Source: Hymenobacter armeniacus
GTDB lineage: Bacteria; Bacteroidota; Bacteroidia; Cytophagales; Hymenobacteraceae
Length of the DNA stretch: 64,000 bases
Direction of reading: 5' to 3'
NCBI RefSeq assembly: GCF_014699055.1
Contig: NZ_JACXAC010000006.1
Location: 186,001-250,000 of the forward strand
This document shows, in pieces, positions 8,342 through 16,990 of the stretch (within the stretch, counting starts at the first letter, position 1; each line of letters starts with the position of its first letter). Made by a program: the position numbers and the translations under genes. The notes below the pieces were generated by a model that was given only the letters and a program-made list of their open reading frames with translations, was not told the DNA's origin and did no database searches.

Positions 8342-11300
8342 ATGAGAAAACCTTTACTTTTTTTTCTAGCGTTTGTCCTGGCCTTGCTGGGCCACGACCT
8401 GCGGGCTCAGGACCGAAATTTGACGGGCACTGTAGTGGGCTCGGACGGCGCCTCCATCCCGGGCGTGACCGTGCTCGTGAAGGGCACCAAGCTGGGCACT
8501 TCCACCGACGCCGACGGTAAGTTCGCGGTGGCGGCGCCGGCTTCGGCCAGCACGCTGGTGTTTTCCTACGTGGGCTACGCCACGCAGGAAGTAGCCATCG
8601 GCGGCCAGTCGTCGTTCAACATCCGCCTAGCCACCGACACCAAAGACCTGAGCGAGGTGGTAGTGGTGGGCTACGGCACGCAGTCGCGCCGCGACCTGAC
8701 GGGCAGCGTGGCCACCATCACGGGCAAAGAGATTGCCACTGCGCCGGTCCAAAGCTTCGACCAGGCCTTGCAGGGCCGGGCCCCGGGGGTGAACATCACC
8801 ACACCCAACGGCGTGCTGAACAACCCACCCGTTATTCGCATTCGCGGCGTCAACTCCATCAACCTGAGCTCGTCGCCGCTGATTGTGATTGACGGCGTTC
8901 CGGCCTTCACGGGCAACAACTCGGCCCTGGGCAGCGTGCCCAACAACCCGCTGAGCAACCTGAACCCGGCCGACATCGAGAGCATGGAAGTGCTGAAGGA
9001 CGCCTCGGCCACGGCCATCTACGGCTCGCGGGCGGCCGGTGGGGTTATCCTCGTCACCACCAAAAAAGGCCGCAAAGGCCAGAGCCACTTGTCGTACGAC
9101 ACCTGGGCCGGCTGGTCGAAGCCGGTGCGGCTCTACGACGTGCTGAATGCCCAGCAGTACGTGGACGTGAAAAACGAAGCCGTGCGCAACCTCAACGCCA
9201 ACCGGCGGGCCATTGGCGCGGCCGCCACTAACGTGGAAGGCTTCAAGCTGGCCGATGCCAACGGCAACGCGGCCGACACGCGCTGGTACGACTACATCTA
9301 CCGCACGGGCTTTTCGCAGTCGCACAACCTCAACTTCTCGGGCGGCACCGACAAGACGAGCTTCTTCTCGTCGGTGGGCTACACCAACCAGAAGGGCATG
9401 ATTGTGAACAATGACTTCAAGCGGTTGTCGGCCCGCCTGAACGTGGACCACAAGCTGTACAAAAACTTTACGGTGGGCATGCGCGTGGCCTATTCCAATA
9501 CGCAAAACGCTTCGCCGAACACGGGTTCGGTGGGCGACAACGCCTTTGGCTCGGCAGGCCTGGGCCGCGTGCCCATCCTGCTGCCGCCCAACCTGGCCGC
9601 CTACAACCCCGACGGCAGCCCCAACGTGAGCGGCACCAGCATCGGGCCCGGCCCCAACCTGAACCCCACCAACGGCGCCCCCTTCGTGATTGGCTTCATC
9701 AACCCGGTGGTCGATATTAAAAACAACTACTTTACTTCCGAAGGCAGCCAGATTGAGGGCAGCGTATATGCTGACTGGGAAATCATCAGCGGCCTGAACC
9801 TGCGCACCAGCTACGGCCTCAACAACTTGAGCTTCGAGGACAAAGCCTTCTACACCTCGCTGCCGGGCTCGCTCACGCCCACCGGCCAAGCCGACAACTA
9901 CTTCCGCACCAACAAGCGCTGGAACTGGCAGAACACGCTGCAGTACGACCACTCGTTTGCCGAGAAGCACAACTTCTCGGTGCTGGTGGGCAACGAGCAG
10001 CAGAACACCGACGTGCAGCGCTGGGGCGCCTCTCGCACCGGCGTGGCCGACGACTTTTTCACCACCTTCCAGGGCAACTACACCAACATCGCGTCGTCGG
10101 GCCAGTTTCAGGGCACCAACTACCTGGTGTCGTTTTTCGGGCGCGTGAACTACAACTACGACCACAAGTACCTGGCCAGCGCGAGCGTGCGCCGTGACGG
10201 CTACTCGGCGTTTGCCAAGAAATACGGCAACTTCTACGGCGCCTCGCTGGGCTACGTGGTGTCGGAGGAGGCCTTCTGGAAAAACGCTTCGTTCTCCAAC
10301 GTCTTCTCCACCCTGAAACTGACCGGCAGCTACGGCATGGTGGGCAACAACCAAGGCATCAGCGACTTTGTGGCCCTGTCCACCTACACTTCGGGCCTGT
10401 ACGCCGCCAACCCCACGCTGTACTATGGCAACGCCGGCAACCAGAACCTGACCTGGGAAACCAGCAAGAAAACCGACATCGGCGTGTCGTTCGGCTTTTT
10501 CCAGGACCGCCTGCGGGGCAACGCCGCCTACTACGAAAACCTGGTGGACGGCCTGATTCTGGACGTGCCGCAGTCGCCGTCCAAGGGCATTCCCAACAAC
10601 TCCATTCAGGCCAACGTGGGCTCGATGCGCAACACGGGCATTGAAGTAGACTTGAGCTACAACGTGCTGCAGGGCAAAGCCTTCAGCTGGACGGTGAGCG
10701 GCAACGTGACCACGCTCAAAAACCGCGTGCTCTCGCTGGCCACCGAAGGCCAGCGCATTGGCACCTCCACGGGCGGCCTCGAAACCTCCAATTACACGCA
10801 GGTGGGCCACTCGGTGGGCGAAATCCTGGCCGTGCGCTCGCTGGGCGTGAACCCCGACAACGGCCGCCGCATGATTCGGAAAGCCGACGGCACCGTGGTA
10901 GAATACAACCACCAGGGCACTACCGGCGCGGGCTCGACCGGCTGGACCATCAAGGGCACCAACACCAACACCTCTGCCCCCACCCAGTTGCAGGACGGCG
11001 AATACTTCGGTCCGGTGCTGCCTACCTGGTACGGCGGCTTCGACAACACGTTCCGCTACAAGGGCATCGACCTGGGCCTGTTTGTGCAGTTCTCGGGCGG
11101 CAACTATATCTACAACGGCACGAAGTCGGGCCTGCACGACCAGCGCTTCTGGAACAATGAAGTCGACATCCTCGACCACTGGACCGAAAGCAACCGCGAC
11201 GCCAAGTGGCCCCGGGTGGTGTACGGCGACAACGTGTCGAACGGCTCGGCCCTGGTGATGTCGTCGAACGTGGAGAAAGGCGATTTTGCCCGCCTGCGCC

Positions 11301-11542
11301 AAGTGTCGCTGGGCTATTCCTTCGACCAAGGGCTGCTGACCCGCCTGGGCGTGGCCAACGCCCGCCTCTACGTGCAGGTGCAGAACGCGCTGCTGTTCAC
11401 CAAGTACTCGGGCATCGACCCCGAGATTTCGAGCAACGGCACCAGCACGGTGGCCGCCGGCGCCAACACCGGCGCGGGCGTCGACCGCAACTCCGTGGGC
11501 CAGGCCCGCACCTACACCGTGGGCTTCAACATTGGCTTCTAA
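8342..11542 (+). CDS. SusC/RagA-type TonB-dependent outer-membrane transporter
   Basis: 1066 residues, usual for SusC. In order: signal peptide (about 1-22), a carboxypeptidase-regulatory-like domain (about 25-105, LTGTVVGSDGASIPGVTVLVKGT), a TonB-box-like stretch (SEVVVVGYGTQ), a plug domain (about 115-235, with IRGVNSI and DASATAIYGSRAAGGVILVTTKKG), then a 22-strand-type beta barrel ending in TVGFNIGF with a terminal Phe. It should import an oligosaccharide or peptide across the outer membrane with its SusD partner, powered by TonB-ExbBD encoded elsewhere. No hydrolase, sensor or sigma/anti-sigma pair is adjacent, so the substrate cannot be inferred. Confidence 0.96.
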   Translation: MRKPLLFFLAFVLALLGHDLRAQDRNLTGTVVGSDGASIPGVTVLVKGTKLGTSTDADGKFAVAAPASASTLVFSYVGYATQEVAIGGQSSFNIRLATDTKDLSEVVVVGYGTQSRRDLTGSVATITGKEIATAPVQSFDQALQGRAPGVNITTPNGVLNNPPVIRIRGVNSINLSSSPLIVIDGVPAFTGNNSALGSVPNNPLSNLNPADIESMEVLKDASATAIYGSRAAGGVILVTTKKGRKGQSHLSYDTWAGWSKPVRLYDVLNAQQYVDVKNEAVRNLNANRRAIGAAATNVEGFKLADANGNAADTRWYDYIYRTGFSQSHNLNFSGGTDKTSFFSSVGYTNQKGMIVNNDFKRLSARLNVDHKLYKNFTVGMRVAYSNTQNASPNTGSVGDNAFGSAGLGRVPILLPPNLAAYNPDGSPNVSGTSIGPGPNLNPTNGAPFVIGFINPVVDIKNNYFTSEGSQIEGSVYADWEIISGLNLRTSYGLNNLSFEDKAFYTSLPGSLTPTGQADNYFRTNKRWNWQNTLQYDHSFAEKHNFSVLVGNEQQNTDVQRWGASRTGVADDFFTTFQGNYTNIASSGQFQGTNYLVSFFGRVNYNYDHKYLASASVRRDGYSAFAKKYGNFYGASLGYVVSEEAFWKNASFSNVFSTLKLTGSYGMVGNNQGISDFVALSTYTSGLYAANPTLYYGNAGNQNLTWETSKKTDIGVSFGFFQDRLRGNAAYYENLVDGLILDVPQSPSKGIPNNSIQANVGSMRNTGIEVDLSYNVLQGKAFSWTVSGNVTTLKNRVLSLATEGQRIGTSTGGLETSNYTQVGHSVGEILAVRSLGVNPDNGRRMIRKADGTVVEYNHQGTTGAGSTGWTIKGTNTNTSAPTQLQDGEYFGPVLPTWYGGFDNTFRYKGIDLGLFVQFSGGNYIYNGTKSGLHDQRFWNNEVDILDHWTESNRDAKWPRVVYGDNVSNGSALVMSSNVEKGDFARLRQVSLGYSFDQGLLTRLGVANARLYVQVQNALLFTKYSGIDPEISSNGTSTVAAGANTGAGVDRNSVGQARTYTVGFNIGF

Positions 11543-11557
11543 TTCGCTTTTATTCCG

Positions 11558-13078
11558 ATGAAGAAATTTCTCAACACCAAAGCGGCCGCGGCCCTGTGCG
11601 CGGCCCTGCTCTCGGCGGGCGCCTTCTCGTCCTGCCAAACCGATAAGCTTAGCCCCGTTCCCGTTACTTTGTTCTCGGATAAAGTGGTATTTGATACCCC
11701 TGCCCGCGTCGAGTTGCAGGCCAACGGCTTGTACAGCTTCGTGAAAGACGGCCGTTTTCTGGGCGGACGCTACCAGATTTTTGGCGACATCCGGGCCAAT
11801 GACTTCCTCAACCGCGCGTCGAACCTGGTGACCGGCACGGCCGTGTGGAACCACACGCTCACCGAAACCTCGCAGAACGACGTCATCAACACCTGGGGCG
11901 TGGGCTATGCCGCCATCAACCAAATCAACGTGTTTCTGGCTGGCCTCGACGCGAATGCGTCGAAATTCATCGCTCCCATTTTCCCGGCCGACTACGTCAC
12001 CAAGGCCAACAACTACCGCGGCGAAGCCCGCCTGCTGCGCGCCTTGTGCTACTACTCGCTGCTGCAGCTGTATGCCCGGCCCTACGCCGACGGCAACGGC
12101 AGCAAGCCGGGCCTGCCCCTGCGCCTGCGCGCCGAAATCGACGACACCGGCAACGACCTGGCGCGCAGCTCGGTGGCCGACGTGTACACGCAGATTCTGG
12201 CCGACCTGGACTTTGCCGAAACCAGCCTGCCGCTGACCTACGGCACCTCGGCCACTACCCTGAACGTGACGCGGGCTCACCGCAACACGGCCATCGCCCT
12301 CAAAACGCGGGTGTACCTGAGCATGGGCCGCTACGCCGACGTGATTCGGGAAGCCAACAAGCTGGTGCCCGCCGCCGCGCCCTATGCGGCGCCCTCCGGC
12401 GTGCCCAACGCCCTCAACGCCTCGGTGGCCGCCGTGTTTACCGGCACCCAGGAAACTACGGAAAGCATTTTGTCTTTCCCTTTCACCGTGGCCGACGGAC
12501 CGGGCACCCAAAACCAGCTGGCCTACTATTTCCTGCCCCCCGGCGCCGCCAACGGCGGCAACGGCGAGTACGGCCTTAATACCGCCGCGGGCAGCATTCT
12601 GGCCAGCCCGGCGTTTGCCGCCACCGATGCCCGCCGCACCAATTTCGTGCAGATTGTGGGCTCGGAGTCGTTCCTGAAAAAGTACCCCACCGGCACCAAC
12701 ACCAGCACGCCTTACATCGACAAGGCCCCCGTCATTCGTTACGCCGAGGTGATGCTGAACCTAGCCGAAGCCAAAGTGCGCGCCGCCAACGCTGTCGACG
12801 CGCAGGCGCTACAGTTGCTGAACGCGGTGCGCACCCGCTCGAACCCCACCGGGGCGTATGCCTCCTTTGCCACGGCCGCCGACATGCTCGACGCCCTGCT
12901 GCTGGAGCGCCGCATCGAGTTCCTGGGCGAGGGCCTGCGCAACATCGACATCATGCGCCTCAACGCCCCCATCCCGGGCAAGGGTTCGGTGTCGGCCGTC
13001 AATCCCTCCGACGTGCTCTACGTGTGGCCCATCCCCGCCTCGGAGCTGGCCACCAACAAGCTCATGACCCGCAACTAA
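11558..13078 (+). CDS. SusD/RagB-type surface lipoprotein
   Basis: 506 residues, 15 bp after susC and clearly co-transcribed. A lipoprotein signal peptide ends in FSSC with C26 as the lipidated residue. The SusD fold is indicated by the N-terminal helical repeats (EARLLRALCYYSLLQLYARPY is the TPR-like helix present in most SusD proteins) and the C-terminal LNAVRTRSN / LLERRIEFLGEGLRNIDIMRL segment. It acts as the substrate-binding lid on the SusC barrel at the cell surface. It is followed by a strong terminator, so the unit has only two genes. Confidence 0.95.
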   Translation: MKKFLNTKAAAALCAALLSAGAFSSCQTDKLSPVPVTLFSDKVVFDTPARVELQANGLYSFVKDGRFLGGRYQIFGDIRANDFLNRASNLVTGTAVWNHTLTETSQNDVINTWGVGYAAINQINVFLAGLDANASKFIAPIFPADYVTKANNYRGEARLLRALCYYSLLQLYARPYADGNGSKPGLPLRLRAEIDDTGNDLARSSVADVYTQILADLDFAETSLPLTYGTSATTLNVTRAHRNTAIALKTRVYLSMGRYADVIREANKLVPAAAPYAAPSGVPNALNASVAAVFTGTQETTESILSFPFTVADGPGTQNQLAYYFLPPGAANGGNGEYGLNTAAGSILASPAFAATDARRTNFVQIVGSESFLKKYPTGTNTSTPYIDKAPVIRYAEVMLNLAEAKVRAANAVDAQALQLLNAVRTRSNPTGAYASFATAADMLDALLLERRIEFLGEGLRNIDIMRLNAPIPGKGSVSAVNPSDVLYVWPIPASELATNKLMTRN

Positions 13079-13104
13079 GCCCTCATTCGGCGCTTTGCAG
13101 TCGA

Positions 13105-13144
13105 CAAAAAAGCGGCTGGTCCCACTCGGGGCCAGCCGCTTTTG
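13105..13144 (+). terminator. Terminator after susD
   Basis: A 9-bp stem (AGCGGCTGG with CCAGCCGCT) with a 12-nt loop, A-run before and T3-4 after. It lies between susD and the convergent RDD gene and may serve both. Confidence 0.85.
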
Positions 13145-13178
13145 CGTTGAAGGCTAGAGCCTAATATTCCGACGGCGG

Positions 13179-13895
13179 CTACTGATGGGCCAGGTGGGCG
13201 TGGTCGCGCAGCACGGTTTGCAGAAAGGGAACGTCCTGCAAATCGGTTTGGATGCCGGTAATCTCCTTCACCTTGTTGGCCAGCTCATTCAGCAGCTCGT
13301 AGTTGTTGCGGGCGCTGGCTTGGTTGGCCAGCTGCCGAATCAGGGCCACGTCGTGGTCGGCGAGCAGGGCGGCCTGCGGAAACACCGGCTGGTAGCCAGC
13401 CACGCTGCTCAGGGTGGGGGCCAGCGCAGAGCTGGCCTGCGGGCGCACCTTCACCACGGTGGTGCCGGCGGCCAGGTCGCCGAGGCGCTGCCCGCGCCCG
13501 TTGGCCGCGATGGTGATGATGGCCACCAGCCCGCCCATTAAGCCGGTATCGACGATGCGCAGCAGCCAGCGCAGCAGGTAGTCGCCGAGGCTGGGCGCCG
13601 TGCCGTCGAGGCGCATCACGCGAATGTCGCGGGCTTTCTTGCCAATGCTTTGGCCATTGAAAAACACCTCGCAGGCCAGGTGGTAAAACACGTAAGGCAC
13701 GCCGGCCAGCACGCCCAGCGTCACCATGGAGGCCGTGGAATTGAGCTTGCCCATTGCAAACAAAACCGCCAGCGCCGCCACCCAGGCGCCGAGGATGAGG
13801 TTGTCGAGAATGGCGGCCACGATGCGGTCGCCGAGGCTGGCGACTTCGTATTCGAGCGAAACGTTTTGGGCGGTTTGTACGCGGATGCTGGCCAT
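13179..13895 (-). CDS. RDD family membrane protein, divergent from spoIIM-like gene
   Basis: 238 residues. The RDD domain covers the N-terminal two thirds: ASLGDRIVAAILDNLILG, helices at about residues 25-50 and 55-78, the GQSIGKKARDIRVMRLDG motif, and a third helix with RLGDLAAGTTVVKV. The last 80 or so residues are soluble and helical. ATG 13895 (MASIRVQTAQNVSLEYEVA) fits; an upstream in-frame start at 13946 would add 17 residues. It is transcribed away from the SpoIIM/DUF4129/MoxR/DUF58 genes across a shared 128-bp region. RDD genes often accompany that set, which suggests one functional module. Confidence 0.88.
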   Translation of the reverse strand: MASIRVQTAQNVSLEYEVASLGDRIVAAILDNLILGAWVAALAVLFAMGKLNSTASMVTLGVLAGVPYVFYHLACEVFFNGQSIGKKARDIRVMRLDGTAPSLGDYLLRWLLRIVDTGLMGGLVAIITIAANGRGQRLGDLAAGTTVVKVRPQASSALAPTLSSVAGYQPVFPQAALLADHDVALIRQLANQASARNNYELLNELANKVKEITGIQTDLQDVPFLQTVLRDHAHLAHQ

Positions 13896-13996
13896 GGCGG
13901 AAAGGGTTATTTGCGACGAAGAAACGGCAAAACCCGCGCCGGGCAAAACCTAGCCGCGGGCCGCCGCAAGGGCGCGGTTGGCTGCCCCTGGCTTCC

Positions 13997-14004
13997 TATC
14001 TTTA
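13997..14004 (+). promoter_or_regulatory. Possible -7 element (TATCTTTA) for spoIIM-like operon
   Basis: TATCTTTA, one base off TAnnTTTG, lies 19 bp before the ATG at 14024 in the divergent intergenic region. A TTG at 13978-13980 is present but closer than the normal -33 spacing, so the assignment rests mainly on the -7 box. Confidence 0.4.
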
Positions 14005-14023
14005 AGCCCTTCAATTCCGAGCC

Positions 14024-14989
14024 ATGCGAGAAGCCGTTTTTTTGCGCCAGAACCAGGAGCGCTGGCAGCAGTACGAAAAGCAGCCGCCCGCCGGCCCCGA
14101 CGAGTTGGCCGCCCGCTTCGTGGCCCTCACCGACGACTTGGCCTACGCCCAGACCTTCTACCCCGCCTCGCCCACCACGGCCTACCTCAACGGCCTGGCC
14201 GGCAAGCTGCACCAGCGCCTGTATGCCAACAAGCGCCAGAGCAGCGGCCGCTTCGCCCAGTTCTGGGCCGTGGAGCTGCCCCTGGTGGTGGCGCGGCACC
14301 ACCGCACGCTGGCTTTCACGGCGCTCCTGTTCGTGGTGTTCACGGCGCTGGGCGCCCTCTCGGCGGCCCACGACGACTCGTTTGTGCGCGTGGTGATGGG
14401 CGACGCCTACGTGAACCAGACCATTGAGTACATCCGCCGGGGCGACCCCATGGCCGTGTACAAGCAGGAAGGCGAAACGCTGATGTTCCTCGGCATCACC
14501 GCCAACAACGTGTACGTGGCCCTGAGCATTTACGTGCTGGGCGCCACGCTGGGCATCGGCACGCTGGTGCAGATGTTTCGCACGGGCATCATGCTGGGCT
14601 CGTTCCAATACTTCTTCTACCACTACCACGTGCTCAAGGCGTCGGTGCTCACCATCTGGATACACGGCACTCTGGAGATTTCGGCGGTGGTGGTGGCCGG
14701 GGCCGCCGGCTTCGTGATGGCGCGGGGCCTATTGTTTCCGGGCACGTTCAGCCGCAGCGAGGCCTTCCGGCTGGCCGCGCGCGACGGCCTTAAGATGGCC
14801 ATCGGGCTGGTGCCCATCTTCGTGGTGGCCGGTTTTCTGGAAGGCTTCGTGACCCGCCACACCGAGATGCCGGTGGCGGCCAGCCTCGCCATCATTGGCA
14901 GCTCGGCGGCCTTCATTGCGTGGTACTTCGTGTGGTACCCGCGCCAGCTGCGCCGCCGGCTCGAAGCCGCCGCAGCAGAGGCCCGATAG
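14024..14989 (+). CDS. Stage II sporulation protein M-like membrane protein
   Basis: 321 residues. A soluble helical N-terminal part (about 1-95) is followed by several transmembrane helices (about 96-115, 160-185, 210-235, 255-275, 285-305). The VYVALSIYVLGATLGIGTLVQMFRTG and HGTLEISAVVVAGAAGFVMA segments are characteristic of the SpoIIM/COG1300 family. Despite the name the family is widespread in non-sporulating bacteria, where it sits beside RDD, DUF4129 and MoxR/DUF58 genes, exactly as here. Biochemical role unknown; probably an inner-membrane component of that module. Confidence 0.9.
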   Translation: MREAVFLRQNQERWQQYEKQPPAGPDELAARFVALTDDLAYAQTFYPASPTTAYLNGLAGKLHQRLYANKRQSSGRFAQFWAVELPLVVARHHRTLAFTALLFVVFTALGALSAAHDDSFVRVVMGDAYVNQTIEYIRRGDPMAVYKQEGETLMFLGITANNVYVALSIYVLGATLGIGTLVQMFRTGIMLGSFQYFFYHYHVLKASVLTIWIHGTLEISAVVVAGAAGFVMARGLLFPGTFSRSEAFRLAARDGLKMAIGLVPIFVVAGFLEGFVTRHTEMPVAASLAIIGSSAAFIAWYFVWYPRQLRRRLEAAAAEAR

Positions 14990-15054
14990 CTCGTTTTATT
15001 TCTCATCTTTCGACTTTCCTTCCTCCGAATCCGGCCTAGCCCTCCCCTGCCACC

Positions 15055-16065
15055 ATGCCAGTTGCACAACGTTTTACCCGCGAAGCCGACTACCGGCGGG
15101 AGCGGGATTTTGGGGCCAAAGTCGGCGCCACCTTCGAGTTCGTGACGTCGCAGTTTCGGCCCTTGCTCAAGTGCCTGGCTTACTTCGTGCTGCCGGCGGC
15201 CCTGCTCGGCGGCATCGGCATGGGCCTGCTGATGGGCAATTTCCTGAGCATGGTGCCCGGCGTGGGCGGGCGCTTTCCGAGCGGCCGCACGAGCCGCGTG
15301 ACCGAAAGCTTCGGCACGGCCAACGCCTTCCTAACCAGCTCCTCCATTCTTGGCGGCTGCCTGGCGGCGGCCGGCTTTCTGGCGGCGTTCCTGCTGCTGT
15401 CGAGCACGGTGTACGGCTTTGTGCGCGTGCGCATGAACACGCCGCCCGACGAGCCGGTGGCGCCTCGTGCGGTGTGGCGCTTTGTGCGGGGCCGCCTGGG
15501 CAGCGTGGTGGGGGCCTGGCTGTTGCTCTTCATCATACTGGGCCTGGGGTTCGGCATTTTGAGTGGGGCGCTGGCGCTGGCGGGGCCCGGCTTTGTGGTG
15601 CTGGTGTTTCCGGCGCTGCTGTGGGTGATGGTGTGCCTGTCGCTGTATTTCCCGGCGCTGTGGATGGAAGACGGCGGCGTGGTGGCCGCGTTTCGCCGCT
15701 CGTTCTACCTCATTCAGGGCAAATGGTGGTCGACGCTGGGCCTGTACCTGATAATCACGTTCATCACGGGCGTCATGAACTACTTGTTTATCATTCCTTT
15801 CTACGCGCTGATGGCGGCCAAGGTCCTCCTGCACTGGAAGGTCGACGACTCCAACGTGCTGAGCATTGCCGCGATGGCGATTTACGCCCTGGGCTGGATT
15901 TTTACGGCGGTGCTGCCGCTGGTGGCCATGCTGTTTCAGTACTTCAACCTGGTGGAGCGCCGCGAAGGCGTGGGCCTGCGCCAACTGCTGAATACGCTGG
16001 GCCAGGCCTCGGCGCCGCGCGTGAGCAACGCCGCTTACCGCCCCGACGAGGAAGGCGAATACTAG
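15055..16065 (+). CDS. Polytopic membrane protein of the MoxR/DUF58 cluster
   Basis: 336 residues with about six hydrophobic helices. A soluble N-terminal 35 residues (READYRRERDFGAKVGATFEFV) precedes the first helix, which contains KCLAYFVLPAALLGGIGMGLLMGNF. VCLSLYFPALWMEDGGVVAAFRRSFYLIQGKWWSTLGLYLIITFI resembles the repeated unit of DUF4013/glycerophosphodiester-phosphodiesterase-type membrane domains, but I cannot assign the family securely. It lies 65 bp after the SpoIIM-like gene in the same orientation and is probably co-transcribed. No catalytic motif is visible. Confidence 0.75.
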   Translation: MPVAQRFTREADYRRERDFGAKVGATFEFVTSQFRPLLKCLAYFVLPAALLGGIGMGLLMGNFLSMVPGVGGRFPSGRTSRVTESFGTANAFLTSSSILGGCLAAAGFLAAFLLLSSTVYGFVRVRMNTPPDEPVAPRAVWRFVRGRLGSVVGAWLLLFIILGLGFGILSGALALAGPGFVVLVFPALLWVMVCLSLYFPALWMEDGGVVAAFRRSFYLIQGKWWSTLGLYLIITFITGVMNYLFIIPFYALMAAKVLLHWKVDDSNVLSIAAMAIYALGWIFTAVLPLVAMLFQYFNLVERREGVGLRQLLNTLGQASAPRVSNAAYRPDEEGEY

Positions 16066-16092
16066 CCCACCCGCCGGCTTCGGGCCGCGGTG

Positions 16093-16100
16093 TAGCTTTG
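16093..16100 (+). promoter_or_regulatory. Possible internal promoter -7 box (TAGCTTTG)
   Basis: TAGCTTTG is a full match to TAnnTTTG in the 64-bp gap before the DUF4129 gene. No convincing TTTG lies 19 nt upstream, so it may be a weak internal promoter or chance. Confidence 0.35.
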
Positions 16101-16129
16101 GTGGAAATCTCAAGAATAAATCAGACTGG

Positions 16130-16990
16130 TTGTTGACTTTGCGCGTGCTCAGATACTTGGGTAAACTTCGGCTCCACCGCGGCGGCCGCTGGAGCCGGCG
16201 CACGCTGCTGGCCCTGTGCCTGGCCGGCGGCGCGGCCAGTCCGGGCTGGGCCAAACCCGCCCCGGCGGCCGAAAAGCCCGCTGGCGAGCGGCCGAAACCC
16301 GCGGCAAATCCCCTGCCCGCCGACCGCACCACCCGCCTGCCTGCGCGCCGCTACGACGCAGCCCGCCTGCGCGAGCTGGCCAGCCAGCGCGACTTCCGCT
16401 ACGTGGAGCCCGACCAAAGCACCAGCGTCTGGGACGCCTTCTGGGCCCGCATCTGGCGGTGGCTGGGCAGTATGCTGCGCACCCCCACCGGCCGCGTCAC
16501 GTGGAAGTACGGCGTGTATGCGGCCATTCTGGTGGCGCTGGTGTATGCCGTGCTCAAGCTGCTGGAAGTGGACGTGACGGCCGCCTTCGGGCGCTCGGGC
16601 CGGCGCGGGCAGCTGGCCTACGACACCGGCGCCGAGAACATTCACGAAGTCGATTTCCGCACCCGCATTGCCGAGGCCGAGGCGGCCGGCAACTTCCGCC
16701 TGGCCATTCGCCTGGGCTACCTCGAGGTGCTGAAGCACCTGACGGATGGCGGCCTCATTCAGTGGCAGCCCGACAAAACCAACCACGCCTACCTGCTGGA
16801 GCTGCCCGCCGGGCCGCTGCGCGACGCTTTCCGGGCCGCCACCCGCGAGTTCGAGTACGTGTGGTACGGCGACCTGCCCCTCAACGCGGCCCTCTACCAG
16901 CAGGCCCGGGCCACCCAGCGCGCCGTGAGTACCCGGCTGGCGGGCAATTCCCGCGCCGCCGTGCCCGCCCCTAATGCCTTCGCCGACTAA
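16130..16990 (+). CDS. DUF4129 domain membrane protein
   Basis: Up to 286 residues. An N-terminal hydrophobic segment precedes a linker, then the RLRELASQRDFRY...DAFWARIWRWLGSML stretch. A transmembrane helix follows at about residues 125-145 (KYGVYAAILVALVYAVLKLL), then the cytoplasmic DUF4129 domain, including AIRLGYLEVLKHLTDGGLIQWQPDKTN. No ATG is available: in-frame candidates are TTG at 16130 and 16133 and GTG at 16145, so the start is uncertain. The stop overlaps the next ATG by one base (TAATG). The domain is typically found with MoxR/DUF58 genes. Confidence 0.85.
   Translation: MLTLRVLRYLGKLRLHRGGRWSRRTLLALCLAGGAASPGWAKPAPAAEKPAGERPKPAANPLPADRTTRLPARRYDAARLRELASQRDFRYVEPDQSTSVWDAFWARIWRWLGSMLRTPTGRVTWKYGVYAAILVALVYAVLKLLEVDVTAAFGRSGRRGQLAYDTGAENIHEVDFRTRIAEAEAAGNFRLAIRLGYLEVLKHLTDGGLIQWQPDKTNHAYLLELPAGPLRDAFRAATREFEYVWYGDLPLNAALYQQARATQRAVSTRLAGNSRAAVPAPNAFAD

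Noticed and set aside
8627..12511. 1294-codon open frame antisense to susC/susD
   Set aside because: It is exactly the frame that stays open when GC-rich codons are read backwards; it is rich in Gly/His/Arg/Ala/Val with no domain, while the sense strand has clear SusC and SusD motifs.
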